Positions 7,909 to 15,872 of a DNA stretch of 34,582 bases are shown here, piece by piece. The translations under genes were made by a program, and so were the position numbers. The stretch's first letter is position 1. Each line of letters opens with the position of its first letter. The notes beneath the pieces were generated by a model that searched no databases, was not told where the DNA came from, and saw only the letters and a list, made by a program, of their open reading frames with translations. Location: NCBI RefSeq assembly GCF_003949795.1, contig NZ_RPRY01000038.1, positions 1-34,582 on the forward strand, read 5' to 3'. This DNA is from Streptomyces sp. WAC06614 (GTDB taxonomy: Bacteria > Actinomycetota > Actinomycetes > Streptomycetales > Streptomycetaceae).

Positions 7909-8820
7909 TCAGGCCGCGTGCTCGGCGAGGAGCGCCGCGGCCTTGTCGAGATCCTCCGGGGTCTTCAGCGCCACCGACGGAACGCCCTTGAGCGCCCGCT
8001 TGGCCAGACCGGTGAGCGTGCCGCCGGGGCACAGCTCGACGATCCCGGTGACACCGAGCTCCGCGAAGGTCTCCATGCACAGGTCCCAGCGCACCGGGTT
8101 GGCCACCTGGCCCACCAGGCGGGCGACGACGTCGGCGCCCGAGGCCACGACCTGGCCGTCCTTGTTCGAGACGTACGCGACCGACGGGTCGGCCGGGGTC
8201 AGCGCACGGGCCGCCGCCTCCAGCGTGGTGACGGCCGGTGCCATGTGCTCCGTGTGGAAGGCCCCCGCGACCTTGAGGGGGACGACCTTCATGGAACCCT
8301 CCGGCTTGTCCTCCGAGAGGACCGCCAGCTGCTCCATGGTGCCCGCGGCCACGATCTGGCCCGCGCCGTTGATGTTGGCCGGGGTCAGACCCAGCTTCTC
8401 CAGGTGCGCGACCACCACGTCCTGGTCGCCGCCGAGCACGGCGGACATGCCGGTCGGGATCACCGCGGCGGCCTCGGCCATCGCCCGGCCGCGGGTGCGG
8501 ACGAACGTGAGCGCGTCCACGTCGGAGAGCACGCCGGCGTACGCGGCCGCCGTGATCTCACCGACGCTGTGACCGGACACCGCGCCGAAGCCGGTGCCGA
8601 GCGCGGAGGCGGACAGCAGGCCGGCCGCGACCAGCAGCGGCTGGGCCACGGCCGTGTCGCGGATCTCGTCCGCGTCGGCCTTCGTGCCGTAGTGGGCAAG
8701 GTCGAGCTCGATGGCCTCCGACCACGCGGCGACGCGTTCGGCAGCGCCGGGGAGGTCGAGCCAGGGGGTCAGGAAGCCGGGCGTCTGAGCGCCTTGGCCG
8801 GGAGCGACGAGTACGAGCAC
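7909..8820 (-). CDS. fabD: Malonyl-CoA:ACP transacylase
   Basis: FabD moves malonyl groups from CoA to ACP; in streptomycetes it can also serve type II polyketide synthases. The protein has 303 residues from the chosen start. The nucleophile is Ser85 in GHSVGE, with the catalytic His in GAFHTEHM (near residue 200) and a GQGAQ oxyanion motif near the N-terminus. The start used is GTG at 8820, giving the family N-terminus VLVLVAPGQGAQ with a GAGAG box 7 nt upstream. A GTG two codons earlier (8826) is possible. This is the first enzyme gene of the operon, 89 nt downstream of fasR, with the probable fab promoter between them. Confidence 0.96.
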   Translation of the reverse strand: MLVLVAPGQGAQTPGFLTPWLDLPGAAERVAAWSEAIELDLAHYGTKADADEIRDTAVAQPLLVAAGLLSASALGTGFGAVSGHSVGEITAAAYAGVLSDVDALTFVRTRGRAMAEAAAVIPTGMSAVLGGDQDVVVAHLEKLGLTPANINGAGQIVAAGTMEQLAVLSEDKPEGSMKVVPLKVAGAFHTEHMAPAVTTLEAAARALTPADPSVAYVSNKDGQVVASGADVVARLVGQVANPVRWDLCMETFAELGVTGIVELCPGGTLTGLAKRALKGVPSVALKTPEDLDKAAALLAEHAA

Positions 8821-8888
8821 CCTCACACTCTCTCTTGTGTTCGGTCCACGCCGCCCGTGGGGACAGGGACGAAGAACCGTCGGGGTAA

Positions 8889-8905
8889 TTGTTGATGTCC
8901 GACAA
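8889..8905 (-). promoter_or_regulatory. Candidate FasR operator in the fabD promoter region
   Basis: In the short A/T-rich gap between fasR and fabD there is an inverted repeat TTGT-N9-ACAA (read on the plus strand), 69 nt upstream of the fabD start. FasR is known from S. coelicolor work to activate the fab operon by binding its promoter. That this repeat is the binding site is my inference from position and symmetry. Confidence 0.4.
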
Positions 8906-8909
8906 AAGT

Positions 8910-10118
8910 CTAGGACTGCTGATCGCCGTCGGCCAGACGCCCGAGAATCAGCGCGATCCGCAGGGTGAACGCCGAGCGGACGTCGGACGGCGACCATCCG
9001 GTGACGTCGGTCACACGTCGCAGCCGGTACCGCACCGTATTGGGGTGCACGAACAGCATCCGAGCTGCGCCTTCGAGGCTGCTCGCCTGCTCCAGGTAGA
9101 CGCTCAGCGTCTCCAGCAGCGCCGAGCCCGCTTCCTCCAGCGGTCTGTAGATCTCCTCCACCAGCTGCTCGCGCGCCGAAGGGTCGGAGGCGATCGCGCG
9201 CTCGGGCAGCAGATCGTCCGCGAGGACCGGCCGCGGCGCGTCCTGCCAGGCCGAGCAGGCCTTCAGGCCGGCCGCCGCGGCCTGGGCCGAGCGGGTCGCC
9301 GCCATCAGGTCCGGGACCACCGGGCCGGCCACCACCGGGCCCGCCGCGAACGGGCCGATCAGGGACTTGGCGACCTGGAGCGGGTTGTCGCTGCCGCCCG
9401 CGATGACCACCAGCCGGTCGCCGAGCACGCCCGTGAGCACCTGGAGCTTGGCGTGCCGGGCGGCCCGCCGGATCGCCTCGACCGTCAGCTCGCTGTCACC
9501 CTCGGGTGCGGTGCCGAGCACCACGCACACGTGTTCGGGGGAGTTCCAGCCGAGGGCCGCGGCCCGTGACAGGGCGCCCTCGTCGGCCTCGCCGGACAGC
9601 ACCGCGTTGACGACCAGGGACTCCAGCCGGGCGTCCCAGGCGCCGCGTGCCTCGGCCGCCTGGGCGTAGACCTGGGCGGTGGCGAAGGCGATCTCGCGGG
9701 CGTAGACGAGCAGCGCCTCGCGCAGGATCGACTCGTCACCGGGGGCCGCCACCTCCTCGATGGCCGCCTCCATGACCTCGATGGTCGTACGGACCATCTC
9801 CACGGTCTGGCGCAGCGTGATCGCCCTCGTCAGCTCGCGCGGAGCCGTGCCGAAGACGTCGGTGGAGATCGCCTGCGGGGTCTCGGGGTGCCGGAACCAC
9901 TCGGTGAAGGCGGCGATGCCGGCCTGGGCCACCAGGCCGATCCAGGACCGGTTCTCCGGGGGCATCGCCCGGTACCACGGCAGCATCTCGTCCATCCGGG
10001 CGATGGCATTGGCCGCGAGCCGCCCGGAGGATTTCTCCAGGCGGCGCAGCGTCGCCGCGTGCGGATGGGCGGGATGCACGGGATGCGCGGGGGGAAGCTC
10101 ACGTTCGGGTTCGGGCAC
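8910..10118 (-). CDS. fasR: Fatty acid synthesis activator, PucR-type regulator
   Basis: This 402-residue transcriptional activator of the fab operon matches the FasR described in Streptomyces coelicolor in gene position and architecture. The C-terminal PucR-type helix-turn-helix is evident (LETLSVYLEQASSLEGAARM, then HPNTVRYRLRRVTDVTG, then SAFTLRIALILGRL; about 340-397). The central part (about 140-320) is a GGDEF-like/CdaR-type region with VCVVLGTAPEGDSE and LGDRLVVIAGG. The N-terminus is His/Pro-rich (HPVHPAHPHAA) and followed by the conserved ATLRRLEKSSG block. The GTG at 10118 is taken as the start because conservation begins there; 41 upstream codons look non-coding. It probably senses lipid-synthesis status through an acyl-CoA or ACP ligand, but the sequence does not prove this. 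Confidence 0.93.
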   Translation of the reverse strand: MPEPERELPPAHPVHPAHPHAATLRRLEKSSGRLAANAIARMDEMLPWYRAMPPENRSWIGLVAQAGIAAFTEWFRHPETPQAISTDVFGTAPRELTRAITLRQTVEMVRTTIEVMEAAIEEVAAPGDESILREALLVYAREIAFATAQVYAQAAEARGAWDARLESLVVNAVLSGEADEGALSRAAALGWNSPEHVCVVLGTAPEGDSELTVEAIRRAARHAKLQVLTGVLGDRLVVIAGGSDNPLQVAKSLIGPFAAGPVVAGPVVPDLMAATRSAQAAAAGLKACSAWQDAPRPVLADDLLPERAIASDPSAREQLVEEIYRPLEEAGSALLETLSVYLEQASSLEGAARMLFVHPNTVRYRLRRVTDVTGWSPSDVRSAFTLRIALILGRLADGDQQS

Positions 10119-10176
10119 GGGACAAGACTGCCTTATCCGGACGCGACGGCCGACCCCCGGGTCTACGGTGGCCACC

Positions 10177-10845
10177 ATGATTGATGTACGCCGTGGCTCC
10201 GACCGGTACCCGGGCGGGGACGAGAACGCCGGGATCAGCACCCGGCACGCCTTCTCCTTCGGGAGCTTCTACGACCCGGACAACCTGCGCTTCGGGCCGC
10301 TCGTGGCCTGCAACGAGGAGCGCCTGGAGCCGGGGGCCGGCTTCGAGGAGCACCCGCACAGCCACACCGAGATCGTGACCTGGGTGGCCGAGGGCGAACT
10401 GACCCACAAGGACACCACCGGCCGCACCACCCTGGTGCGGCCCGGCGACCTCCAGCACTTCAGTGCCGGGTCGGGGGCCCGGCACGTCGAGCGCAACGAC
10501 GGCACCGAACCGCTGCGCTTCGTGCAGATGTGGCTGGCCCCGCGCACGGCCGGCGGGGAGCCCGGCTACGAGCTGCTGCCCGACCTCGCCGACGGCACCC
10601 CCTTCCCGCTGCCGTCCGCCGGCGCGGTGCTGCACGTACGCCGTCCCGGCGCGGGCGAGCGGCTGGCCGTGCCGGCCGCGCCGCTGGTGTACCTGCACGT
10701 CGTACGGGGCGACCTGCGGCTGGACGGGGTCGAGCTCGGGCCCGGGGACGCGGCGCGGATCACCGGGGAGCGCGGCCTGGAGATCGTGGCCGGCTCGCCC
10801 GGTGAGCTGCTGCTGTGGGAGCTGGAGGCGGAGGACAGGCCCTAG
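10177..10845 (+). CDS. Pirin-family cupin protein
   Basis: This 222-residue bicupin belongs to the pirin / YhhW quercetin 2,3-dioxygenase-like family. The N-terminal cupin has the metal-binding pattern His59, His61 (EEHPHSH), His103 and Glu105 (RHVE), matching the HxH...HxE iron site of pirins. The HAFSFGSFYDPDNLRFGPL block is also diagnostic. The C-terminal half is the degenerate second cupin (PAAPLVYLHVVRGDLRLDG). Activity ranges in this family from flavonoid oxygenase to redox-sensing cofactor, so no reaction can be assigned. The gene is divergent from fasR with only 58 nt between them, and it overlaps the last codon of the convergent serine hydrolase by the shared sequence CTAG. Confidence 0.93.
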   Translation: MIDVRRGSDRYPGGDENAGISTRHAFSFGSFYDPDNLRFGPLVACNEERLEPGAGFEEHPHSHTEIVTWVAEGELTHKDTTGRTTLVRPGDLQHFSAGSGARHVERNDGTEPLRFVQMWLAPRTAGGEPGYELLPDLADGTPFPLPSAGAVLHVRRPGAGERLAVPAAPLVYLHVVRGDLRLDGVELGPGDAARITGERGLEIVAGSPGELLLWELEAEDRP

Positions 10846-11654
10846 GCGAGCTCGGCCAGGACCGCGTCGGTGAACGCCGGCCAGGCCTCGACGGCCCACG
10901 GGCCGAAGGCCCGGTCGGTCAGGGCCACGCACGCGGCGCGGGCGTCCGGGTCCACCCACAGGAACGTGCCGGACTGCCCGAAGTGGCCGAAGGTCCGCGG
11001 GGAGGACCCGGCGCCCGTCCAGTGCGGGGACTTGCCGTCGCGGATCTCGAAGCCCAGGCCCCAGTCGTTGGGCGACTGGTGGCCGTAGCCGGGCAGGACG
11101 CCCTTCAGGCCCGGGTGGACCACCGAGGTGGCCGTGGCCACCGTACGGGGGTCGAGCAGGCGCGGGGCCTGGAGCTCGGCGGCGAACCGCGCCAGGTCGG
11201 CCACGGTGGACACGCCGTCCTTGGCCGGGGAGCCCTCCAGCACCGAGGAGGTCATGGCCAGCGGCTCGAAGAGGGCCTGGCGCAGGTACTCGGCGAACGG
11301 GATGCCGGTGGCCTTGGCGATGTGGTCGCCGAGCACCTCGAAGCCCGCGTTCGAGTACAGCCGGCGCTCGCCGGCCGGGGCCATCTGCCGGTGCTCGTCG
11401 AAGGCGAGCCCGGAGGTGTGCGCGAGCAGGTGGCGGACGGTGGAGCCCTCCGGGCCGGCCGGCTCGTCCAGCTCGACCGCGCCCTCCTCGTAGGCGACCA
11501 GCGCGGCGTAGGCGGTGAGCGGCTTGGTGACCGAGGCCAGCCGGAAGCGGTGGTCCACCGGTCCGTGCGATCCGGCCAGGGTCCCGTCCGCCCGGACCAC
11601 GGCCGCCGCGGCGGTGGGCACCGGCCAGTTCTCGATGATGCGCAGGCTCTCCAT
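10842..11654 (-). CDS. Beta-lactamase-family serine hydrolase
   Basis: This 270-residue protein has the penicillin-binding/class C beta-lactamase fold. The catalytic motifs are Ser41-Val-Thr-Lys44 (RLASVTKPLT), Tyr99-Ser-Asn101 (RRLYSNAGFEVLG) and a KTG-equivalent HFG at 223-225 (FGHFGQSGT). There is no signal peptide, so it is more likely a cytoplasmic esterase or peptidase than a true beta-lactamase. It is short for the family (many are 350-450 residues) but all three motifs are intact. It diverges from merR, 52 nt away, and converges on the pirin gene, their stop codons sharing CTAG at 10842-10845. Substrate unknown. Confidence 0.9.
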   Translation of the reverse strand: MESLRIIENWPVPTAAAAVVRADGTLAGSHGPVDHRFRLASVTKPLTAYAALVAYEEGAVELDEPAGPEGSTVRHLLAHTSGLAFDEHRQMAPAGERRLYSNAGFEVLGDHIAKATGIPFAEYLRQALFEPLAMTSSVLEGSPAKDGVSTVADLARFAAELQAPRLLDPRTVATATSVVHPGLKGVLPGYGHQSPNDWGLGFEIRDGKSPHWTGAGSSPRTFGHFGQSGTFLWVDPDARAACVALTDRAFGPWAVEAWPAFTDAVLAELA

Positions 11655-11668
11655 GCGGCTGAGCCTAC

Positions 11669-11699
11669 TTGCTTGGAGTGCACTCAAGGGTCCTAGCGT
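11669..11699 (+). promoter_or_regulatory. MerR-type promoter with operator in the spacer
   Basis: TTGCTT (11669-11674) and TAGCGT (11694-11699) are separated by exactly 19 bp, the over-long spacing typical of promoters activated by MerR regulators. The dyad CTTGGAGTGCACTCAAG (11672-11688; perfect GAGTGCACTC core) occupies the spacer. The start codon of merR is 8 nt beyond the -10 and has no Shine-Dalgarno sequence, suggesting a leaderless transcript. The spacing is seen directly; the regulation is inferred. Confidence 0.75.
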
Positions 11700-11706
11700 G
11701 AACGCC

Positions 11707-12083
11707 ATGAGCCTGACCCAGACGCGGTACACGATCAGCGAGGTCGAAGCCCGCACCGGCCTGTCCCAGCACACCCTGCGCTGGTACGAGCGGATCGGTC
11801 TGATGCCGCACGTGGACCGCTCCCACTCGGGACAGCGGCGGTTCAGCGACGCGGACCTCGACTGGCTGGCGTTCGTGGGCAAGTTGCGCGCCACCGGGAT
11901 GTCGGTGGCCGACATGGTCCGCTACGCGGAACTGGTCCGGGAGGGCGAACACACCATTGCCGAGCGGCGGGAACTGCTGGAGCGCACGCGGCGCGAGGTC
12001 GCCGCGCGGATCGCGGAGCTGACGGACGCGCTCGGCGTACTCGACCACAAGATCGGCCACTACGGCGGGAAGGCACCCTGCAC

Positions 12084-12087
<4 letters not shown>
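11707..12087 (+). CDS. MerR-family transcriptional regulator
   Basis: This 126-residue MerR regulator has the winged helix-turn-helix at about 7-75 (YTISEVEARTGLSQHTLRWYERIGL, then the wing with SGQRRFSDADLDWL). A dimerisation coiled coil follows (about 80-120: HTIAERRELLERTRREVAARIAELTDAL). There is no cysteine cluster near the C-terminus apart from a single Cys125, so metal sensing is unlikely. It fits the group that controls aldo/keto reductases and quinone or aldehyde detoxification. Its stop overlaps the start of the aldo/keto reductase by ATGA, so the two are translationally coupled. The promoter carries a 19-bp spacer and a dyad, so it probably autoregulates the pair. Confidence 0.95.
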
Positions 12088-13103
<1,016 letters not shown>

Positions 13104-13118
13104 GCGGGGTTGCGGGGG

Positions 13119-13162
13119 CCGCGGGCTCCGGAGCCCCGGAGCCGGAGGTCGCGGGCCCGCGG
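13119..13162. terminator. Probable terminator between convergent genes
   Basis: The 73-nt gap between the aldo/keto reductase and the convergent DUF4429 gene is nearly all inverted repeat. CCGCGGG (13119-13125) pairs with CCCGCGG (13156-13162), and the palindrome GGGCTCCGGAGCCC (13123-13136) is nested inside. It probably ends both transcripts. Confidence 0.55.
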
Positions 13163-13176
13163 TCCGGCCCGCCGGC

Positions 13177-14016
13177 TCAGGCCTCCGTGGCGAAGCGGTC
13201 GCGCAGGGCGGCGTACTCGGCGTCGGTCAGCAGGCCCGCGCCGTGCAGTTCGCCCAGGTGGCGCATGCGGTCGTCGCTGGTCCCGGGCACCGAGGCCACC
13301 GGGGTCCGGGTGCGCAGGGCCGCCAGCACGGCCGCCGCGAACGGCAGCGACTCGTGCACCGCGCCGTGGCCCAGGGCGAACAGCACCGCCGCCGGATCCT
13401 GGTCCGGCGGCGGCGCCACCCCGTCCTGGGCGTCGCGCAGCAGCAGCCGCAGGTGGCCGCCGGGTGCCTCGGGGGAGCGCCAGGTGACACCGCACAGCTC
13501 GGAGAGCGGGTAATGGCGGTCGCCCGCCTTCCACTTGGTGCTGGACGCACCCGTCCGCGACCAGCGCAGGCTCACGGTGTGCCCGTCGAACACCGCGCGG
13601 GCGTCGTGCGCCTTGAGCTGGAGCGGAGGCTCGGGCACCTCGACGAGAAAACGTTCCGCCGGTTCGGTGGAGACTCCGGTCGCCCGCACGGCCGCGGCCA
13701 GTTCCTCGGCCAGTTCCCGGGCCCGGGGCGCCCGCTCGGCCGGCAGTACGAGCCGGTACGGGTCCAGGGCCTCCTTCAGTTGTCCCGCCGCGACCTCCGT
13801 CAGCGGGTCCGCGCCGGGCCGGGGCACGGCACGCAGCACGAGCGTGTCGCGCTTCCCGGCGGTCACGGTCACCTCGGCCAACGCCTCGACGGGAACATGG
13901 CGCCGGCCCAGCGCGGACCAGAGCCTCGGCGTGCGGATCCCCCGTTCGAAGCGGATGAGCACCGAGTCCGAGTCGATCTCCCAGACGGCATGATTTCCGG
14001 CCAGTACGTCACCCAT
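13177..14016 (-). CDS. DUF4429 domain protein with C-terminal SHOCT domain
   Basis: This 279-residue soluble protein has two DUF4429 modules (about 7-85, opening GNHAVWEIDSDSVLIRFERG; about 137-230, opening KAHDARAVFDGHTVSLRWSR). A C-terminal SHOCT helix pair follows (250-277: DRMRHLGELHGAGLLTDAEYAALRDRF). DUF4429 resembles PH-like bacterial domains, and SHOCT is a short oligomerisation motif found at the ends of many actinobacterial proteins. Function is not established; a lipid- or protein-binding adaptor is possible. It lies 5 nt downstream of the DUF1023 hydrolase stop on the same strand, and that gene is 19 nt after a TetR gene, so the three probably form one operon. The ATG at 14016 begins the conserved MGDVLAGNH. 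Confidence 0.9.
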   Translation of the reverse strand: MGDVLAGNHAVWEIDSDSVLIRFERGIRTPRLWSALGRRHVPVEALAEVTVTAGKRDTLVLRAVPRPGADPLTEVAAGQLKEALDPYRLVLPAERAPRARELAEELAAAVRATGVSTEPAERFLVEVPEPPLQLKAHDARAVFDGHTVSLRWSRTGASSTKWKAGDRHYPLSELCGVTWRSPEAPGGHLRLLLRDAQDGVAPPPDQDPAAVLFALGHGAVHESLPFAAAVLAALRTRTPVASVPGTSDDRMRHLGELHGAGLLTDAEYAALRDRFATEA

Positions 14017-14021
14017 GCGGG

Positions 14022-15092
14022 CTATCGTACGGGCCCTTTGCACGCGTCGTCCCCGCCCGCGCACGCCACAGAACTGAGCAAGTCAGTTCCGATTTTGGCG
14101 AAGTTGTCCACGGAGGCGGTCCCTGGCTCGAAATAACCGGTGTGGTTGTGGGCGCCGTCCGAGGCGAGCCGGCGTGCGCCGAAGTCGGGGGACATGGGGT
14201 CCGCGCCGTGGCCGAGTCCGCCGAGCTCCAGGTGCGGGACGTCGGCGATCCAGTCGCCCTCCGCGCGGGTCGCCCACACCCGGGCCCGGGTGGCCAGGCC
14301 GGCCACGTTCGGGGCCCGCATGCCGGGGCTCCCGGCCACCACCACGTCGGTCACCCGGCCGGGCAGCGAGCGGGCCGCGACCCCGCAGACCACCGAGCCG
14401 TAGCTGTGGCAGAACAGGGCCACCGTCGCGTTCCCGGGCAGCGCGTTCGTCATCGACTCCAGCCGTACGGCGCCCTCCGCGGCCAGCCGGCCGGTGGCCG
14501 CGTCGACCCCGACCCCGGTCGGCGTGGTGTAGCCGGCCCAGGCGATCACCGCGGTCGGGGTGCCCGGAGCCGCCGTGCGCTCGGCGTCGTAGAGGGACTC
14601 GGCCATGCCGACGGGGGCGCTGAAGTGCCGTTGGGTGCGCTCGAAGGTGAGCAGGTCGGTGTCGACCCCGGGGACGATCACCGAGACCCGCCGGGCCCGG
14701 TCGAGGTCGCCGAGGACCTCGGCGACGCGGCCGCCGCCGGTCGGGTCGAAGACCAGGATCTGCCGCTCGGGCGCGGCCAGCGACTCCAGGCGGTGGGCCC
14801 GCCGGCCGGCCTCGGTGCGGGCGGCCGGCGCCAGCCGGTAGTCACGGGAGTCGGCCTCCTCCCCGCGTCGGGCCTGCTCCAGGGCGTGCCGGTTGGCCCG
14901 GTAACGGGTCTGTACGGGGACGCCGTCGAGGTTGCCCACCACCAGCGGGTAGCCGTCGGCGAGCCGGGCCCGCTGGGCCCCGTCCAGACCGGCGAAGAAC
15001 CGGGCGACCGTCCGGGCGGGGCCGGGCACGTTCACTGGACACCAGGGTAGGAGACGTCCCACGGCCGCAGGGGCCGGGGTGACCGGCGTCAC
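14022..15092 (-). CDS. DUF1023-family alpha/beta hydrolase
   Basis: This protein of up to 356 residues belongs to the actinobacterial DUF1023 alpha/beta-hydrolase family. The signature VVGNLDGVPVQTRYRANR (51-68) is diagnostic. The nucleophile elbow is CHSYGS with Ser230. The remaining triad is probably Asp280 (EGDWIAD) and a His of the HNHTGYF segment (315-321). Small patches such as VIVPGVDTDL and AWAGYTTP are also family-typical. The start is uncertain: GTG at 15092 has only a weak TTGGGG nearby, and an in-frame GTG at 15035 would remove 19 low-complexity residues. It follows the TetR gene by 19 nt and precedes the DUF4429 gene by 5 nt. An esterase or lipase role is possible; the substrate is unknown. 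Confidence 0.88.
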   Translation of the reverse strand: MTPVTPAPAAVGRLLPWCPVNVPGPARTVARFFAGLDGAQRARLADGYPLVVGNLDGVPVQTRYRANRHALEQARRGEEADSRDYRLAPAARTEAGRRAHRLESLAAPERQILVFDPTGGGRVAEVLGDLDRARRVSVIVPGVDTDLLTFERTQRHFSAPVGMAESLYDAERTAAPGTPTAVIAWAGYTTPTGVGVDAATGRLAAEGAVRLESMTNALPGNATVALFCHSYGSVVCGVAARSLPGRVTDVVVAGSPGMRAPNVAGLATRARVWATRAEGDWIADVPHLELGGLGHGADPMSPDFGARRLASDGAHNHTGYFEPGTASVDNFAKIGTDLLSSVACAGGDDACKGPVR

Positions 15093-15111
15093 CGCCCCAA
15101 GGACGTGACGT

Positions 15112-15765
15112 TCAACGCCAGTCGGCGGCCAGCGCCCCGGTGATCTGGTCCAGGTACCGCTCGGTGAGGCGGCGGATGGCCTCGATGCTGGTGTCCTCGC
15201 CCCGGCCCCACAGTCGTCCGGTGACCCGCATCACACCGCAGAAGGCGGCGACGGCCACCCGGGGTCGCGGGTCGTCCTCCACGTCCAGCCCCTCGCGCTC
15301 GGCGATCAGTCGGGCGACCTGCTCCTCCAGTTCGGTCGACCGGCGCAGGTGCACCGCCAGCAGGGCCGGCGTGGACTCGATGAGCTGGTACGTGCGCATG
15401 TAGAGGTCGACGGGCACCACCGCGGAGATGGCCTCGCCGACGGTGTCCCAGGAGTCGAGCACCGCGTTGCGCATGGCCGACAGCGGCCCCTCGGACGCGG
15501 GGCGGGCCCGCAGGGCGTCGACGAAGTGCTCCTCGACGAGGGTCTGGACGGCGAAGGCGACCTCTTCCTTGTTCGCGAAGTAGCGGAAGAAGGTGCGCTG
15601 GGAGACCTCGACGGCCTCGGTGATCTCGTCGACGGTCGTCTCCTCGTACCCCTGGGAGACGAACAGCAGCAGGGCGGCGCGCAGCAGCGCGTCGCGGGTG
15701 CGCCGCTTCTTGCGTTCGCGCAGTCCGTCCGGTGCCGACGGCGCGGACTGCTGGGTGGTGAGCAC
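15112..15765 (-). CDS. TetR-family repressor, divergent from a drug exporter
   Basis: This 217-residue TetR regulator has a helix-turn-helix at about 20-68 (RKKRRTRDALLRAAL, then VDEITEAVEVSQRTFFRYFANKEE). The SQRTFFRYF recognition helix is typical of the group that controls drug exporters. The ligand domain follows (about 85-210). The start is GTG with AGAGG about 8 nt upstream. It is divergent from the DHA2 exporter gene, and the 107-nt gap holds two palindromes sharing GACA/TGTC half-sites. I infer that it represses the exporter and its own operon (with the DUF1023 hydrolase and DUF4429 protein) until a toxic ligand binds. Confidence 0.93.
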   Translation of the reverse strand: MLTTQQSAPSAPDGLRERKKRRTRDALLRAALLLFVSQGYEETTVDEITEAVEVSQRTFFRYFANKEEVAFAVQTLVEEHFVDALRARPASEGPLSAMRNAVLDSWDTVGEAISAVVPVDLYMRTYQLIESTPALLAVHLRRSTELEEQVARLIAEREGLDVEDDPRPRVAVAAFCGVMRVTGRLWGRGEDTSIEAIRRLTERYLDQITGALAADWR

Positions 15766-15811
15766 GGCGGAATCCTCTCTGTGGCCCGGTCAGGGTACCT
15801 GTGACGGAGCT

Positions 15812-15824
15812 GACAGTTACTGTC
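15812..15824. promoter_or_regulatory. Operator 1 for the TetR repressor
   Basis: A perfect odd-length palindrome, GACAGT-T-ACTGTC, lies in the gap between the TetR and exporter genes, 46 nt from the TetR start. It is upstream of the exporter -35 and probably close to the TetR promoter. Assignment to this TetR is inferred from position. Confidence 0.6.
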
Positions 15825-15836
15825 TCGTTAACCCGT

Positions 15837-15866
15837 TTGTGAAGTGTCAGCGGCTGTCATTAGCCT
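15837..15866 (+). promoter_or_regulatory. Exporter promoter with operator 2 between -35 and -10
   Basis: TTGTGA (15837-15842) and TAGCCT (15861-15866) are 18 nt apart. Between them lies GTCAGC-G-GCTGTC (15846-15858), an inverted repeat with one mismatch and the same GACA/TGTC outer half-sites as operator 1; the two centres are 34 bp apart. The exporter ATG is 7 nt after the -10 and lacks a Shine-Dalgarno sequence, so the mRNA is probably leaderless. Repressor bound here would block RNA polymerase directly. Confidence 0.65.
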
Positions 15867-15872
15867 GTCCGC

